From NCBI GenBank assembly GCA_929200535.1, contig CAKMZV010000002.1, positions 79,156 through 116,893 on the forward strand: a DNA stretch of 37,738 nt, read 5' to 3'. The notes beneath the pieces were generated by a model that was not told the origin of the DNA, made no database searches, and saw nothing but the letters and a program-made list of their open reading frames with translations. Of this stretch, positions 1 to 6,748 are shown in pieces. How positions within the stretch are numbered: the stretch's first letter is position 1; each line of letters opens with the position of its first letter. The position numbers and the translations under genes were made by a program. Origin of the DNA: an uncultured Gammaproteobacteria bacterium (GTDB taxonomy: Bacteria; Pseudomonadota; Gammaproteobacteria; CAKMZV01).

Positions 1-991
1 CTATGAAATTTACCGTGGAACAAATAACAATCGCTCAGAAAGTAATAAAATTTCCAGCCCCACCTCCAGCCCTGATATCGACACTGGGCTTAACTCCAAC
101 ACCACTTACTACTACTGGATAAAAGTCTGCAATGTGCAAGGCACTTGCTCTGATTTCTCCCCAGCCAGCTCGGCCACCACGCTGCTAAATGCACCACAAA
201 ATATTAGCTTAAACGTTGATAGTGCCTCCCAAATTACGGTATCGTGGAGTGCAGTTACAGGTGCTAAAAAGTATGAAATTTATCGTGGAAAAAATAGCGA
301 TGCCTCAGACCGTAGTGAAATTTCCAGCCCCACCTCCGGTCCTTATATCAACACTGGGCTTACCCCCAACACCACCTATTACTACTGGATAAAAGCCTGC
401 AATGCACAAGGCACTTGCTCTGATTTCTCCCCAGCCAGCTCAGCCACCACGCTGCTAAATGCACCACAAAATATTAACTTAGACGTTAATAGCACCTCGC
501 AAATTACGATATTATGGGACAGAATTGCGGACACTAAGCACTATGAAATTTACCGTGGAACAAATAACAATCGCTCAGAAAGTAATAAAATTTCCAGCAC
601 CACCTCCAGCCCTTATATCGACACTGGGCTTAACTCCAACACCACCTACTACTACTGGATAAAAGCCTGCAATGCACAAGGCACTTGCTCTGATTTCTCC
701 CAAGTCAGCTCAGCCACTACGCTGCTAAATGCACCACAAAATATTAGCTTAAGCGTTGATAGCACTTCGCAAATCACGGTATCATGGATTGCAGTTACAG
801 GTGCTACAAAGTATGAAATTTATCGTGGAAAAAATAGCGATGCCTCAGACCGTAGTAAAATTTTCAGCTCAAGCCTTTCCTCTTATGCCGACACTGGGCT
901 TGAGCCCAAGACCCTTTATTACTACTGGATGAAAGCCTGTCAAACTGGTGATGCTTGCTCTGATTTTTCCTTACCGGTTACTACAAGAACT
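1..991 (+). repeat. In-frame 270-bp tandem repeats encoding the Fn3-like units
   Basis: The word gctgctaaatgcaccacaaa recurs at 181, 451 and 721, an exact 270-bp period (90 codons). About 3.7 units are visible and the array continues beyond the left edge. Units alternate in type: the segments at 1 and 541 are nearly identical, and those at 271 and 811 share another sequence, so there is a higher-order 540-bp period. The last unit diverges after about position 855. Confidence 0.93.
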
Positions 992-1933
992 TTCAGTTTA
1001 CCCCCGAGATGGACTCAATTGCCTACTTCCTCGGACGACTTCGAATCTCGACAGGATCAGACATCCCTGAGCTTTGGTAATAAACTATGGGTTATTGCTG
1101 GGTCTGATAGATTTTCGAATGGTCTACTCGATGTATGGAGCTATACCGATGGTGCCTTTTGGATTAAGGAGAGCGCGCCGAGCTCGTCAAGACTCTCCGG
1201 TCGAACAAGACATACAAGCGTGGTTCATAATGGTAAAATGTGGGTAATTGGTGGATACCTCGATAGCAACGATGAGACAAACGACGTATGGAATTCTACC
1301 GATGGTGTCACTTGGACTCAGGTTAAGTGTAATGATGAGGATGGATTCCTGGCTCGAGCTGATCACTCATCCGTGGTATTTAATGATGGTGAAAGTACGA
1401 AAATGTGGGTAATTGGTGGATTCAACTCATCAGCCCTAAAAGACGTATGGAGCTCGACTGATGGGGTTACTTGGACTACAGCGACGGATTCGGCAGATTT
1501 CCTTGCTCGATATGATCATACAAGTGTGGTTCATAATGGTAAAATGTGGGTGATTGGTGGAAAGGATAAGGATGGTGAAGCAAAAAACGACGTATGGAGT
1601 TCGACTGATGGGGTTACTTGGACTACAGCGACGGACTCAGCAGATTTCTCTGTTCGATATGATCATTCATCTGTAGTATTTGATAAGAGAATATGGGTCA
1701 TTGGTGGTAGAAAAGGTCGTGCTCACATTGGTACTAACAACAACGAGGTATGGAACTCTACCAATGGTGCCACTTGGACTACAATTACGGCTACAGTAAA
1801 ATTCACGGCTCGACGAGCACATTCATCCGCAGTATTTAATAATAGAGTTTGGGTAATCGGTGGGGATGACGGTGCTTCCTCGGCGGATTCCAGGAATCTC
1901 AAAAACGATGTGTGGTATTATTCTAACGACTAA
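2..1933 (+). CDS. Fibronectin III-like / kelch-like repeat protein, 3' part (5'-truncated by window edge)
   Basis: The frame is open from the first base, so this is the C-terminal part of a longer protein; a GTG at 134 is not a convincing start. About 330 residues of near-identical 90-residue beta-rich units come first (recurring LLNAPQNI, YEIYRG, TYYYWIKAC, GTCSDFS), matching fibronectin type III-like domains. Then follow six kelch-like blades, each with WVIGG (WVIAG in the first) and a DVWxSTDGxTW element, ending shortly after blade six. A six-bladed propeller behind Fn3 stalks suggests a secreted or surface binding/adhesion protein. No anchor or sorting signal is seen in this part, and the signal peptide would lie outside the window. 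Fn3 and kelch assignments are by motif; ligand unknown. The paired Cys in each Fn3-like unit could form a disulfide. Confidence 0.85.
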   Translation, partial: YEIYRGTNNNRSESNKISSPTSSPDIDTGLNSNTTYYYWIKVCNVQGTCSDFSPASSATTLLNAPQNISLNVDSASQITVSWSAVTGAKKYEIYRGKNSDASDRSEISSPTSGPYINTGLTPNTTYYYWIKACNAQGTCSDFSPASSATTLLNAPQNINLDVNSTSQITILWDRIADTKHYEIYRGTNNNRSESNKISSTTSSPYIDTGLNSNTTYYYWIKACNAQGTCSDFSQVSSATTLLNAPQNISLSVDSTSQITVSWIAVTGATKYEIYRGKNSDASDRSKIFSSSLSSYADTGLEPKTLYYYWMKACQTGDACSDFSLPVTTRTFSLPPRWTQLPTSSDDFESRQDQTSLSFGNKLWVIAGSDRFSNGLLDVWSYTDGAFWIKESAPSSSRLSGRTRHTSVVHNGKMWVIGGYLDSNDETNDVWNSTDGVTWTQVKCNDEDGFLARADHSSVVFNDGESTKMWVIGGFNSSALKDVWSSTDGVTWTTATDSADFLARYDHTSVVHNGKMWVIGGKDKDGEAKNDVWSSTDGVTWTTATDSADFSVRYDHSSVVFDKRIWVIGGRKGRAHIGTNNNEVWNSTNGATWTTITATVKFTARRAHSSAVFNNRVWVIGGDDGASSADSRNLKNDVWYYSND

Positions 1934-2000
1934 ACCTCTTATCAACCTTATACCAACAACCGAGACAACAATTGTTAGTTGTTAATGGTTAATTGTTCCC

Positions 2001-2084
2001 TGTCATTCTGAGGCTTGCCCTCATAATCTCTTTGTTCTATGGAAGGCTGGCTCCTGAGATCCTGAGACAAGTCTCAGGATGACA
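2001..2084. repeat. Short palindromic intergenic element
   Basis: The segment is bounded by tgtcattctgag (2001-2012) and ctcaggatgaca (2073-2084), which are inverted repeats matching at 11 of 12 positions. Inside the right end is a perfect 10-bp inverted repeat, atcctgagac/gtctcaggat (2059-2068 and 2071-2080). It lies between two convergent genes. Sequences of this look are dispersed in many bacterial genomes; the family was not identified. There is no T-run, so it is not a classic terminator. Confidence 0.5.
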
Positions 2085-2135
2085 AACGGGGGGCTCGCTC
2101 ACAATTCGCAGATTATTGTTGTGTTTTTAATATTT

Positions 2136-2168
2136 TTATCTGTGTTCATCTGCGTAATCTGTGGATTA
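2136..2168. repeat. Candidate dispersed repeat of the 'atctgtgttcatctgcg' type
   Basis: The stretch contains atctgtgttcatctgcgtaa followed by tctgtgg, built from near-repeats of atctg(t/c)g. I recall similar strings as widely scattered intergenic repeats in unrelated bacteria. Only one copy is present here, so the call rests on recognition alone. Confidence 0.35.
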
Positions 2169-2186
2169 TTTTTACCACTAACCATT

Positions 2187-3287
2187 CTACCAGCGTTCTT
2201 TGATAATTCCGCCACCGAGGCATTGGGTGCCTTGGTATAGGACGATGGATTGTCCAGCAGCAATGGCGAATTGGGGGGCTTGAAAGCGTACGCTGAGAGT
2301 GTCCTTGGTGGTGCTTAATTCGATGATTTGTAGGGGTTGTAGGGGTTGTCGGTGGCGGATTCTTGCGGTTATTGATTTATTTGTTGGGCAAGGCGGTTGA
2401 TTAATCCAGTTGAGTTGGTGTGCACTTAGGTGATGGTGGTTGAGGAGGGGATGGTTTTCTCCTTGGGCGATTCGTAGTTGGTTGGTTTTAACGTTTTTCT
2501 CGCATACATACCAGGGTTCTTGGGAGCCGTTTTTTTGTCCGCCTATGCCAAGTCCTTTGCGTTGTCCGATGGTGTAAAAGGCGACGCCCATATGAGTGCC
2601 AAGCACCTTATTGTTGGGGTCAATAATCTCTCCTTTTTTGGTGTGAGTGTAGTCTTTAAAAAACGTTTGAAATTTTTTATTTCCGATAAAACAGATGCCG
2701 GTGCTGTCTTTTTTATTATGGGTAATCAGACCAAGTTCTCGGGCTTTTTTTCGTACTTGTGGTTTGTGCCAGTCTTCAAGTGGGAAGAGGGTGTTTGCTA
2801 ATTGTTTTTGTGATAGAGCATAGAGGAAATAACTTTGGTCTTTATTTTCATCAGCAGCGCGGTGAAGCTCTGTCGTTGAGCTATTTTGGGTGTTGGAGTG
2901 AGTCAGTTTGGCATAGTGTCCGGTGGCAAAAAAATCCGCTCCAAGTTGTTGGGCTTTTTGCAGTAGAACATCAAATTTTATTTCTCGATTGCAGAGAATA
3001 TCTGGATTTGGTGTGCGTCCTTGTTCGTATTCTTCAATAAAATTTTTGAATACCCGATCGGCATAGTCTTGTGAAAAATTTTCTGCGTGTAGATGGATAT
3101 TAAGGTGGTCGCAGATTTTCATCACATCAAGTAAATCTTGAGTTGCCGGGCATTCGGCAGAGTCATCTTCCCAGTTTTTCATAAAAAAACCTTCGACAAG
3201 GTAGCCTTGTTGTTGTAGTAACCAGGCTGAGAGTGAGGAGTCCACACCACCTGAAAGTCCAACAATAACCTTAGACTCTGATGCCAT
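2187..3287 (-). CDS. mnmA: tRNA-specific 2-thiouridylase MnmA
   Basis: MnmA activates tRNA U34 with ATP and inserts sulfur to make the 2-thiouridine of (c)mnm5s2U in tRNA-Lys, -Glu and -Gln; it acts in the cytoplasm with sulfur-relay partners. The 366-residue length is normal. Visible are the PP-loop SGGVDSS at 12-18, the catalytic Cys in ILCNREIKF (C99), and the second Cys in STGICFIG (C199), the expected persulfide/disulfide pair. GHYAK and GQRKGLGIGG are also family motifs. It starts 18 bases after the sppA stop and is probably last in an mvaD-sppA-mnmA transcript. An AAGGG about 8 bases before ATG is one of the few plausible ribosome sites here. Confidence 0.96.
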   Translation of the reverse strand: MASESKVIVGLSGGVDSSLSAWLLQQQGYLVEGFFMKNWEDDSAECPATQDLLDVMKICDHLNIHLHAENFSQDYADRVFKNFIEEYEQGRTPNPDILCNREIKFDVLLQKAQQLGADFFATGHYAKLTHSNTQNSSTTELHRAADENKDQSYFLYALSQKQLANTLFPLEDWHKPQVRKKARELGLITHNKKDSTGICFIGNKKFQTFFKDYTHTKKGEIIDPNNKVLGTHMGVAFYTIGQRKGLGIGGQKNGSQEPWYVCEKNVKTNQLRIAQGENHPLLNHHHLSAHQLNWINQPPCPTNKSITARIRHRQPLQPLQIIELSTTKDTLSVRFQAPQFAIAAGQSIVLYQGTQCLGGGIIKERW

Positions 3288-3305
3288 AAAGGAAGCCCTT
3301 AGCCT

Positions 3306-4229
3306 TTATTGATATTTTGCTTGGATAGATGAGTAGGTTTGAAGCCCAAAACCACTTATTGCATTAAGAAGTTGTTCGTAAAAAGTTTGTTCTTTTTCGT
3401 AACGCACTAATTTGGAGGTGTCGTAGTTTTCAGCTTCATTGTATATATCACTTAATTCATCGACAAGCCCTAAATCAACACTGTCGGTCCCTATCCAAAC
3501 AAGCCCAGAAAAAAGATCTGGGTTTGTTTCATCTAATTTGCTTCCTCGACCTCTTTCAACAGCAGTGATAAATTCTGCGTGTGATTTGTCGATTAGGTCT
3601 TGTAAATGTTGTTTATTTTGCTGTGTGAGTTCGCCAAACGGGTTAATGATGGCTTTATTTTCCCCAGCCGTTAGGAGGCGCTGTTTAACCCCTATTTTTT
3701 CCATTAAGCCACGTAAATCAAAACTTTCTAAGCGAACACCGATTGAGCCAACAATGCTGGCTTGATGGGAAATTATTTTATCAACACCGGCAATAGCATA
3801 ATAACAGCCCGAGGCACATAAATCTGATATAACAGCAACCACCGGTTTGGGGTATTTAATTTTTAGGCGGGCAATAGCGTCATTAATAATTGCTGATTGC
3901 ACAGGTGAACCGCCTGGACTGTTTGCATCGATAAAAATCGTTTTTGCATTTTTTTCTTTAAAGGCTTTTTCAAGCAGTGGAATGAAGTTTTCAACGCTGG
4001 CATCTGAGCCTTGAGAAATAACTCCATGTAAGGAAACAACGGCAATGTGTGGTGATAAACTGTCTTTTTCTTTATTTTCCGACGCTCCTGCAACTAAGAA
4101 AATAATCATAATAATAATCAAAAACCATATAAAACGGCCAAATAAACGCCAGCGATGGAGAGATTTTGTTTCTTTGAGAACTTCTTTAAGTACTGTGGCT
4201 GTTAGGGAGTCTGTATTGTTGTGGTGCAT
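3306..4229 (-). CDS. sppA: Signal peptide peptidase SppA, short form (S49 peptidase)
   Basis: This is an inner-membrane protease that degrades leftover signal peptides. The 307-residue protein has a short cytoplasmic N-terminus, one membrane span at about 33-48, and an S49 domain. The catalytic Ser is probably S140 in CASGCYY, and the general-base Lys K192 in AGENKAI; the 52-residue spacing equals that of the short Bacillus-type SppA (S147/K199). SPGGS at 104-108 is another S49 motif. The long E. coli-type N-terminal repeat domain is absent, as usual for this form. The gene lies 54 bases after mvaD and 18 before mnmA. SohB is less likely given the length and motif spacing. Confidence 0.9.
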   Translation of the reverse strand: MHHNNTDSLTATVLKEVLKETKSLHRWRLFGRFIWFLIIIMIIFLVAGASENKEKDSLSPHIAVVSLHGVISQGSDASVENFIPLLEKAFKEKNAKTIFIDANSPGGSPVQSAIINDAIARLKIKYPKPVVAVISDLCASGCYYAIAGVDKIISHQASIVGSIGVRLESFDLRGLMEKIGVKQRLLTAGENKAIINPFGELTQQNKQHLQDLIDKSHAEFITAVERGRGSKLDETNPDLFSGLVWIGTDSVDLGLVDELSDIYNEAENYDTSKLVRYEKEQTFYEQLLNAISGFGLQTYSSIQAKYQ

Positions 4230-4283
4230 TTTAGTTTTTAGTGAGAGTTTGGAAAAAACGAGGTTTATATACTAATTTTGTTA

Positions 4284-5261
4284 TTAGAATGGAGATAAAA
4301 AAGGTGCAATAACGTCTGCTTCGGGGAATAGTTGTTTAACTGCCTTTTCATCTTTTTCTAAGAACAAAAGTTTGATATTAGGACCAGCATCGAGGGTTGC
4401 ATAAACTTCAATGCCTTGTTCTCGTGCTGCACGAATTTGTTGCAGAGCTTCTAAGGATTCTGGAAGCAAGTAAATTAGCGGTGGATTGCAGCCCATCATT
4501 GTGCCGTGCATCATTAGGCTGTTGCGCTCGACCATTCCCCCAAGGGTTGAAAAGTCTTTGGCTCTAATTGCTTTTATCATTTCTTTGCATGATTGTTCAG
4601 CGTATTCTACCCAACCTTGGTAAATGGGTGAGGTCGCCGTGGTTAAGTTCATCCCTTCACGGGAAGAAACCGGCTTTGGTTTTATATTAATATAGTAAAT
4701 AGCGATTCTAAATTCATTCCATTTTTCTGACAGGGGCATTACGTGAAAGTCCTCCCCATTTGGCGAAGAACCCGCTTCGAGATGAACAAATCCGCGGTGT
4801 AATGAGCGAGCGGCACTGCAACTACCAAGACGTGCAAAATGAGAGAGCAATGAATTCTTTAGGTTCCAACCAAAAAAAGCATTCATTGCCTTTAAGATTG
4901 AGCTAAAAGATGAGGCAGAGGAGGCTACCCCAGCTCCTGTTGGAATGTTGCTAAAAGTATTGATATACAAATGCGGTCTTTCCGATCCTAAAATAACGTC
5001 AATCCATTTAAATAGACGAATATGTTCAGGTTTTTTGATTGTAATTCGCTTACCATCTATCACCAACATATCACTAACTCCCTCACTTACACTGGTACGA
5101 GTGCCGAATTTGCCAAGAGAAATGCTTAGACTTGAGTTGTTTGGTAAGTTAAGAGTCTGATCTCTTTTTCCCCAATATTTGCATAGAGCAATATTTGAAG
5201 GGCAAAAGGATTCTGCTTTTTCTACAACTGGCCGATGAGTGAGCGGCGTATTTAGAATCAT
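4284..5261 (-). CDS. mvaD: Diphosphomevalonate decarboxylase (mevalonate pathway)
   Basis: The enzyme catalyses the last mevalonate-pathway step, ATP-dependent decarboxylation of mevalonate diphosphate to isopentenyl diphosphate. The 325 residues are the normal length for this GHMP-superfamily enzyme. Signature features are SNIALCKYWGKRD (22-34), the phosphate-binding loop PTGAGVASSASS (107-118), SCSAARSLHRGFV (147-159), and the likely catalytic Asp in TLDAGPN (D291). The gene is the first of a probable mvaD-sppA-mnmA unit. Its upstream region is taken up by a 228-bp MITE, so promoter and linkage to mvk may have been altered. Most gammaproteobacteria use the MEP pathway instead. No Shine-Dalgarno motif is seen before the ATG. 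Confidence 0.93.
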   Translation of the reverse strand: MILNTPLTHRPVVEKAESFCPSNIALCKYWGKRDQTLNLPNNSSLSISLGKFGTRTSVSEGVSDMLVIDGKRITIKKPEHIRLFKWIDVILGSERPHLYINTFSNIPTGAGVASSASSFSSILKAMNAFFGWNLKNSLLSHFARLGSCSAARSLHRGFVHLEAGSSPNGEDFHVMPLSEKWNEFRIAIYYINIKPKPVSSREGMNLTTATSPIYQGWVEYAEQSCKEMIKAIRAKDFSTLGGMVERNSLMMHGTMMGCNPPLIYLLPESLEALQQIRAAREQGIEVYATLDAGPNIKLLFLEKDEKAVKQLFPEADVIAPFLSPF

Positions 5262-5315
5262 TTTAATTTATAGTTTCGATTATTTTAGATAAATAATTGA
5301 TTTTTTTACGTATAA

Positions 5316-5543
5316 GAGACCTTTGCATAAAAGATATGACAAGTAAAAAAGCAAAAAATTGCCCTGATTGTCGTTGTGAAACTTGCGAAGACGGACGTAT
5401 TGGCTGCGTTTCACGCCTCAATCAGAACAATTTTTTATCTTTTTTCTTTTACCTGCAAGCAGTTCAAACACTGTTACTCTAAGGCTCGCAAGCTCGCCAA
5501 GAGTAAAAACGTTTTTTGTGCCATACTTTTATGCAAAGGTCTC
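5316..5543. mobile_element. MITE copy 1 (228 bp) with TIRs and 5-bp target duplication
   Basis: The ends are inverted repeats: gagacctttgcataaaag at the left and its exact complement at the right (to 5543). TATAA stands on both sides (5311-5315 and 5544-5548), a 5-bp target duplication. The interior is partly self-complementary (gtgaaac/gtttcac, ctgattg/caatcag), so much of the element could fold into a hairpin. Compared with the copy at 17064 it has about 70 extra bases near the right end. It has no transposase; the short ORF running through it looks fortuitous. It fills much of the 418-base mvk-mvaD gap. Confidence 0.85.
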
Positions 5544-5603
5544 TATAAGTATATAAAGTTTTACATATCTTATTTATTATATCCTCATAGGAAATGAAGA
5601 ATT

Positions 5604-5691
5604 GAGACCGTTGCAAAATAGAAAAGAACAAATAAAAATGAAAAAAACAACCCTACCTATAACAAAAAAAGTAGAACTTTTAAAGTGTTAG
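5604..5691 (+). other. Possible insertion-sequence end remnant next to mvk
   Basis: A sequence resembling the MITE end (gagaccgttgcaaaa at 5604-5618, against gagacctttgcataaaa) is followed by an ATG at 5638 opening a 17-codon ORF (MKKTTLPITKKVELLKC) that ends at 5691. It looks like an IS terminal repeat plus the beginning of a transposase, but no family was identified. It overlaps the last codons of mvk on the other strand, which may have acquired a new C-terminus. Apart from this and the MITE I see no feature in 5262-5679. Confidence 0.25.
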
Positions 5692-6648
5692 CGGGTAGTG
5701 CTTATATTCGGGTATGATTGTTTGGGCAGAATTAGAAGAACTTAGGGAGAGCACACAGTCTCCTAATCCAGAGCCTGAGATTTTTGCTCCGAGAATGGTG
5801 GGGTGTTGTTGTAATTTGTTAATCATTGAGTCTATGGTATTATCAGAAACTTGGAGGGCTTTCATAAGTTTTTGGTAATTATTGAGCGTTTCGCCAAGAG
5901 CTATTGGGTTTGCTTGTTCGAAATGTGTTACAAATTGATTGCTAAGGTTTGCCATTTTTTGGTAGATAGCTTTAACGGTTTCAGGGCTTTGTTGTTCAAA
6001 TTGTTTTGTTTTGAGGAGCACGTTGTCGGTTGTTTCTTTGTAGCCAGTGTAGTGTAGTTGCCAGTAGTGTGTTGATAGGAGTGGGGAGTTGAGGTAACGA
6101 ATAAATCCTTGTTTGGTGTTAAATAGGCAAACGCCACCGTAGATAGAGGCACATAAATCAGCTCCTGAGCCACGCCCTTGTACGGCAATAATGATGTTCT
6201 TGCAGTGTTGCCAGAGTTGTTGATTATCTATGGGTATTGCGGATAGGCGGTAGCAGGCTTTGATGGTGGCAACGACGACCGCTGCCGATGAGCCCATTCC
6301 AATGGTGGTGGGGATGGTGGATTGGTAGCAGAGTTCAAAGCCTTGTTTGAGTTTAAGGTGTTTGATGGCGTAGGCAATACTGGCGATTGCAAAACGTAAT
6401 TTTTTATTTGGTGGGAGGTTGTTTATTGTTGCACTGTAATTTTCAAGTTCTGAGAGAATATGAATTTGTGAATCAGTGCGGATTTTAATGGTGGCAGTGA
6501 GCTGTTGTTGGGTGGCAGCAACGACGGCAGAGGCACCGTAGAGAACGCTATGTTCGCCTATGAGCATTAGGTTTGCATAGGCTCTTTCGGATAGGTTATC
6601 TTGCTTAGCGATTTTTTTTGTCGTTAAAGTATGCGAGATAGCATTCAT
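5680..6648 (-). CDS. mvk: Mevalonate kinase (GHMP kinase)
   Basis: This is predicted to phosphorylate mevalonate at O5, an upstream step of the pathway ending with MvaD. The 322-residue protein carries all three GHMP motifs: LIGEHSVLYG (29-38), the ATP loop PTTIGMGSSAA (113-123) and GAKISGSGLGD (287-297). The Asp of SGADLCASIYGG (D164) is the probable catalytic base. The N-terminal GEHSVLYG is the mevalonate kinase form, though phosphomevalonate kinase cannot be fully excluded. No other kinase of the pathway is in the window. It is divergent from surA and separated from mvaD, same strand, by 418 bases of repeats. The last residues may have been changed by the adjoining IS-like sequence. Confidence 0.85.
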   Translation of the reverse strand: MNAISHTLTTKKIAKQDNLSERAYANLMLIGEHSVLYGASAVVAATQQQLTATIKIRTDSQIHILSELENYSATINNLPPNKKLRFAIASIAYAIKHLKLKQGFELCYQSTIPTTIGMGSSAAVVVATIKACYRLSAIPIDNQQLWQHCKNIIIAVQGRGSGADLCASIYGGVCLFNTKQGFIRYLNSPLLSTHYWQLHYTGYKETTDNVLLKTKQFEQQSPETVKAIYQKMANLSNQFVTHFEQANPIALGETLNNYQKLMKALQVSDNTIDSMINKLQQHPTILGAKISGSGLGDCVLSLSSSNSAQTIIPEYKHYPLTL

Positions 6649-6688
6649 TAGTAGTGATTGCTTGCCCTTAATGGTAAAATTTTCATTA

Positions 6689-6726
6689 GAGTAATCTCAA
6701 TATTGGAGTAATCTCAATTTTATAAC
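6689..6726. promoter_or_regulatory. Divergent mvk/surA control region with 13-bp direct repeats
   Basis: Within the 100-base divergent gap, gagtaatctcaat occurs twice in tandem (6689-6701 and 6706-6718; 17 bases start to start). A TATAAC hexamer at 6721-6726 could be a -10 for surA; no good -35 accompanies it, and the repeats cover that position. On the other strand each repeat contains TTGAGA, a possible -35 for mvk. A direct-repeat operator is a reasonable reading; the regulator is unknown. Confidence 0.35.
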
Positions 6727-6748
6727 GAAACCTTTAAATAAATTTAAG

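Noticed and set aside
134-136. GTG start for the Fn3/kelch gene
   Set aside because: The same repeat unit continues in frame to the left edge, so the gene is truncated by the window and not started here.
1-991. Regular repeats considered as a CRISPR array
   Set aside because: The 270-bp period is coding and in frame, with no short repeat/spacer structure and no cas genes.
2478-3040. ORFs of about 100 codons on the plus strand across mnmA
   Set aside because: They are antisense shadows of a strongly conserved gene and have no domain features.
5297-5482. 61-codon ORF through MITE copy 1, sharing MTSKKAKN with the extended SH3 frame
   Set aside because: It consists of MITE sequence plus flank, has no domain features and recurs only because the MITE recurs.
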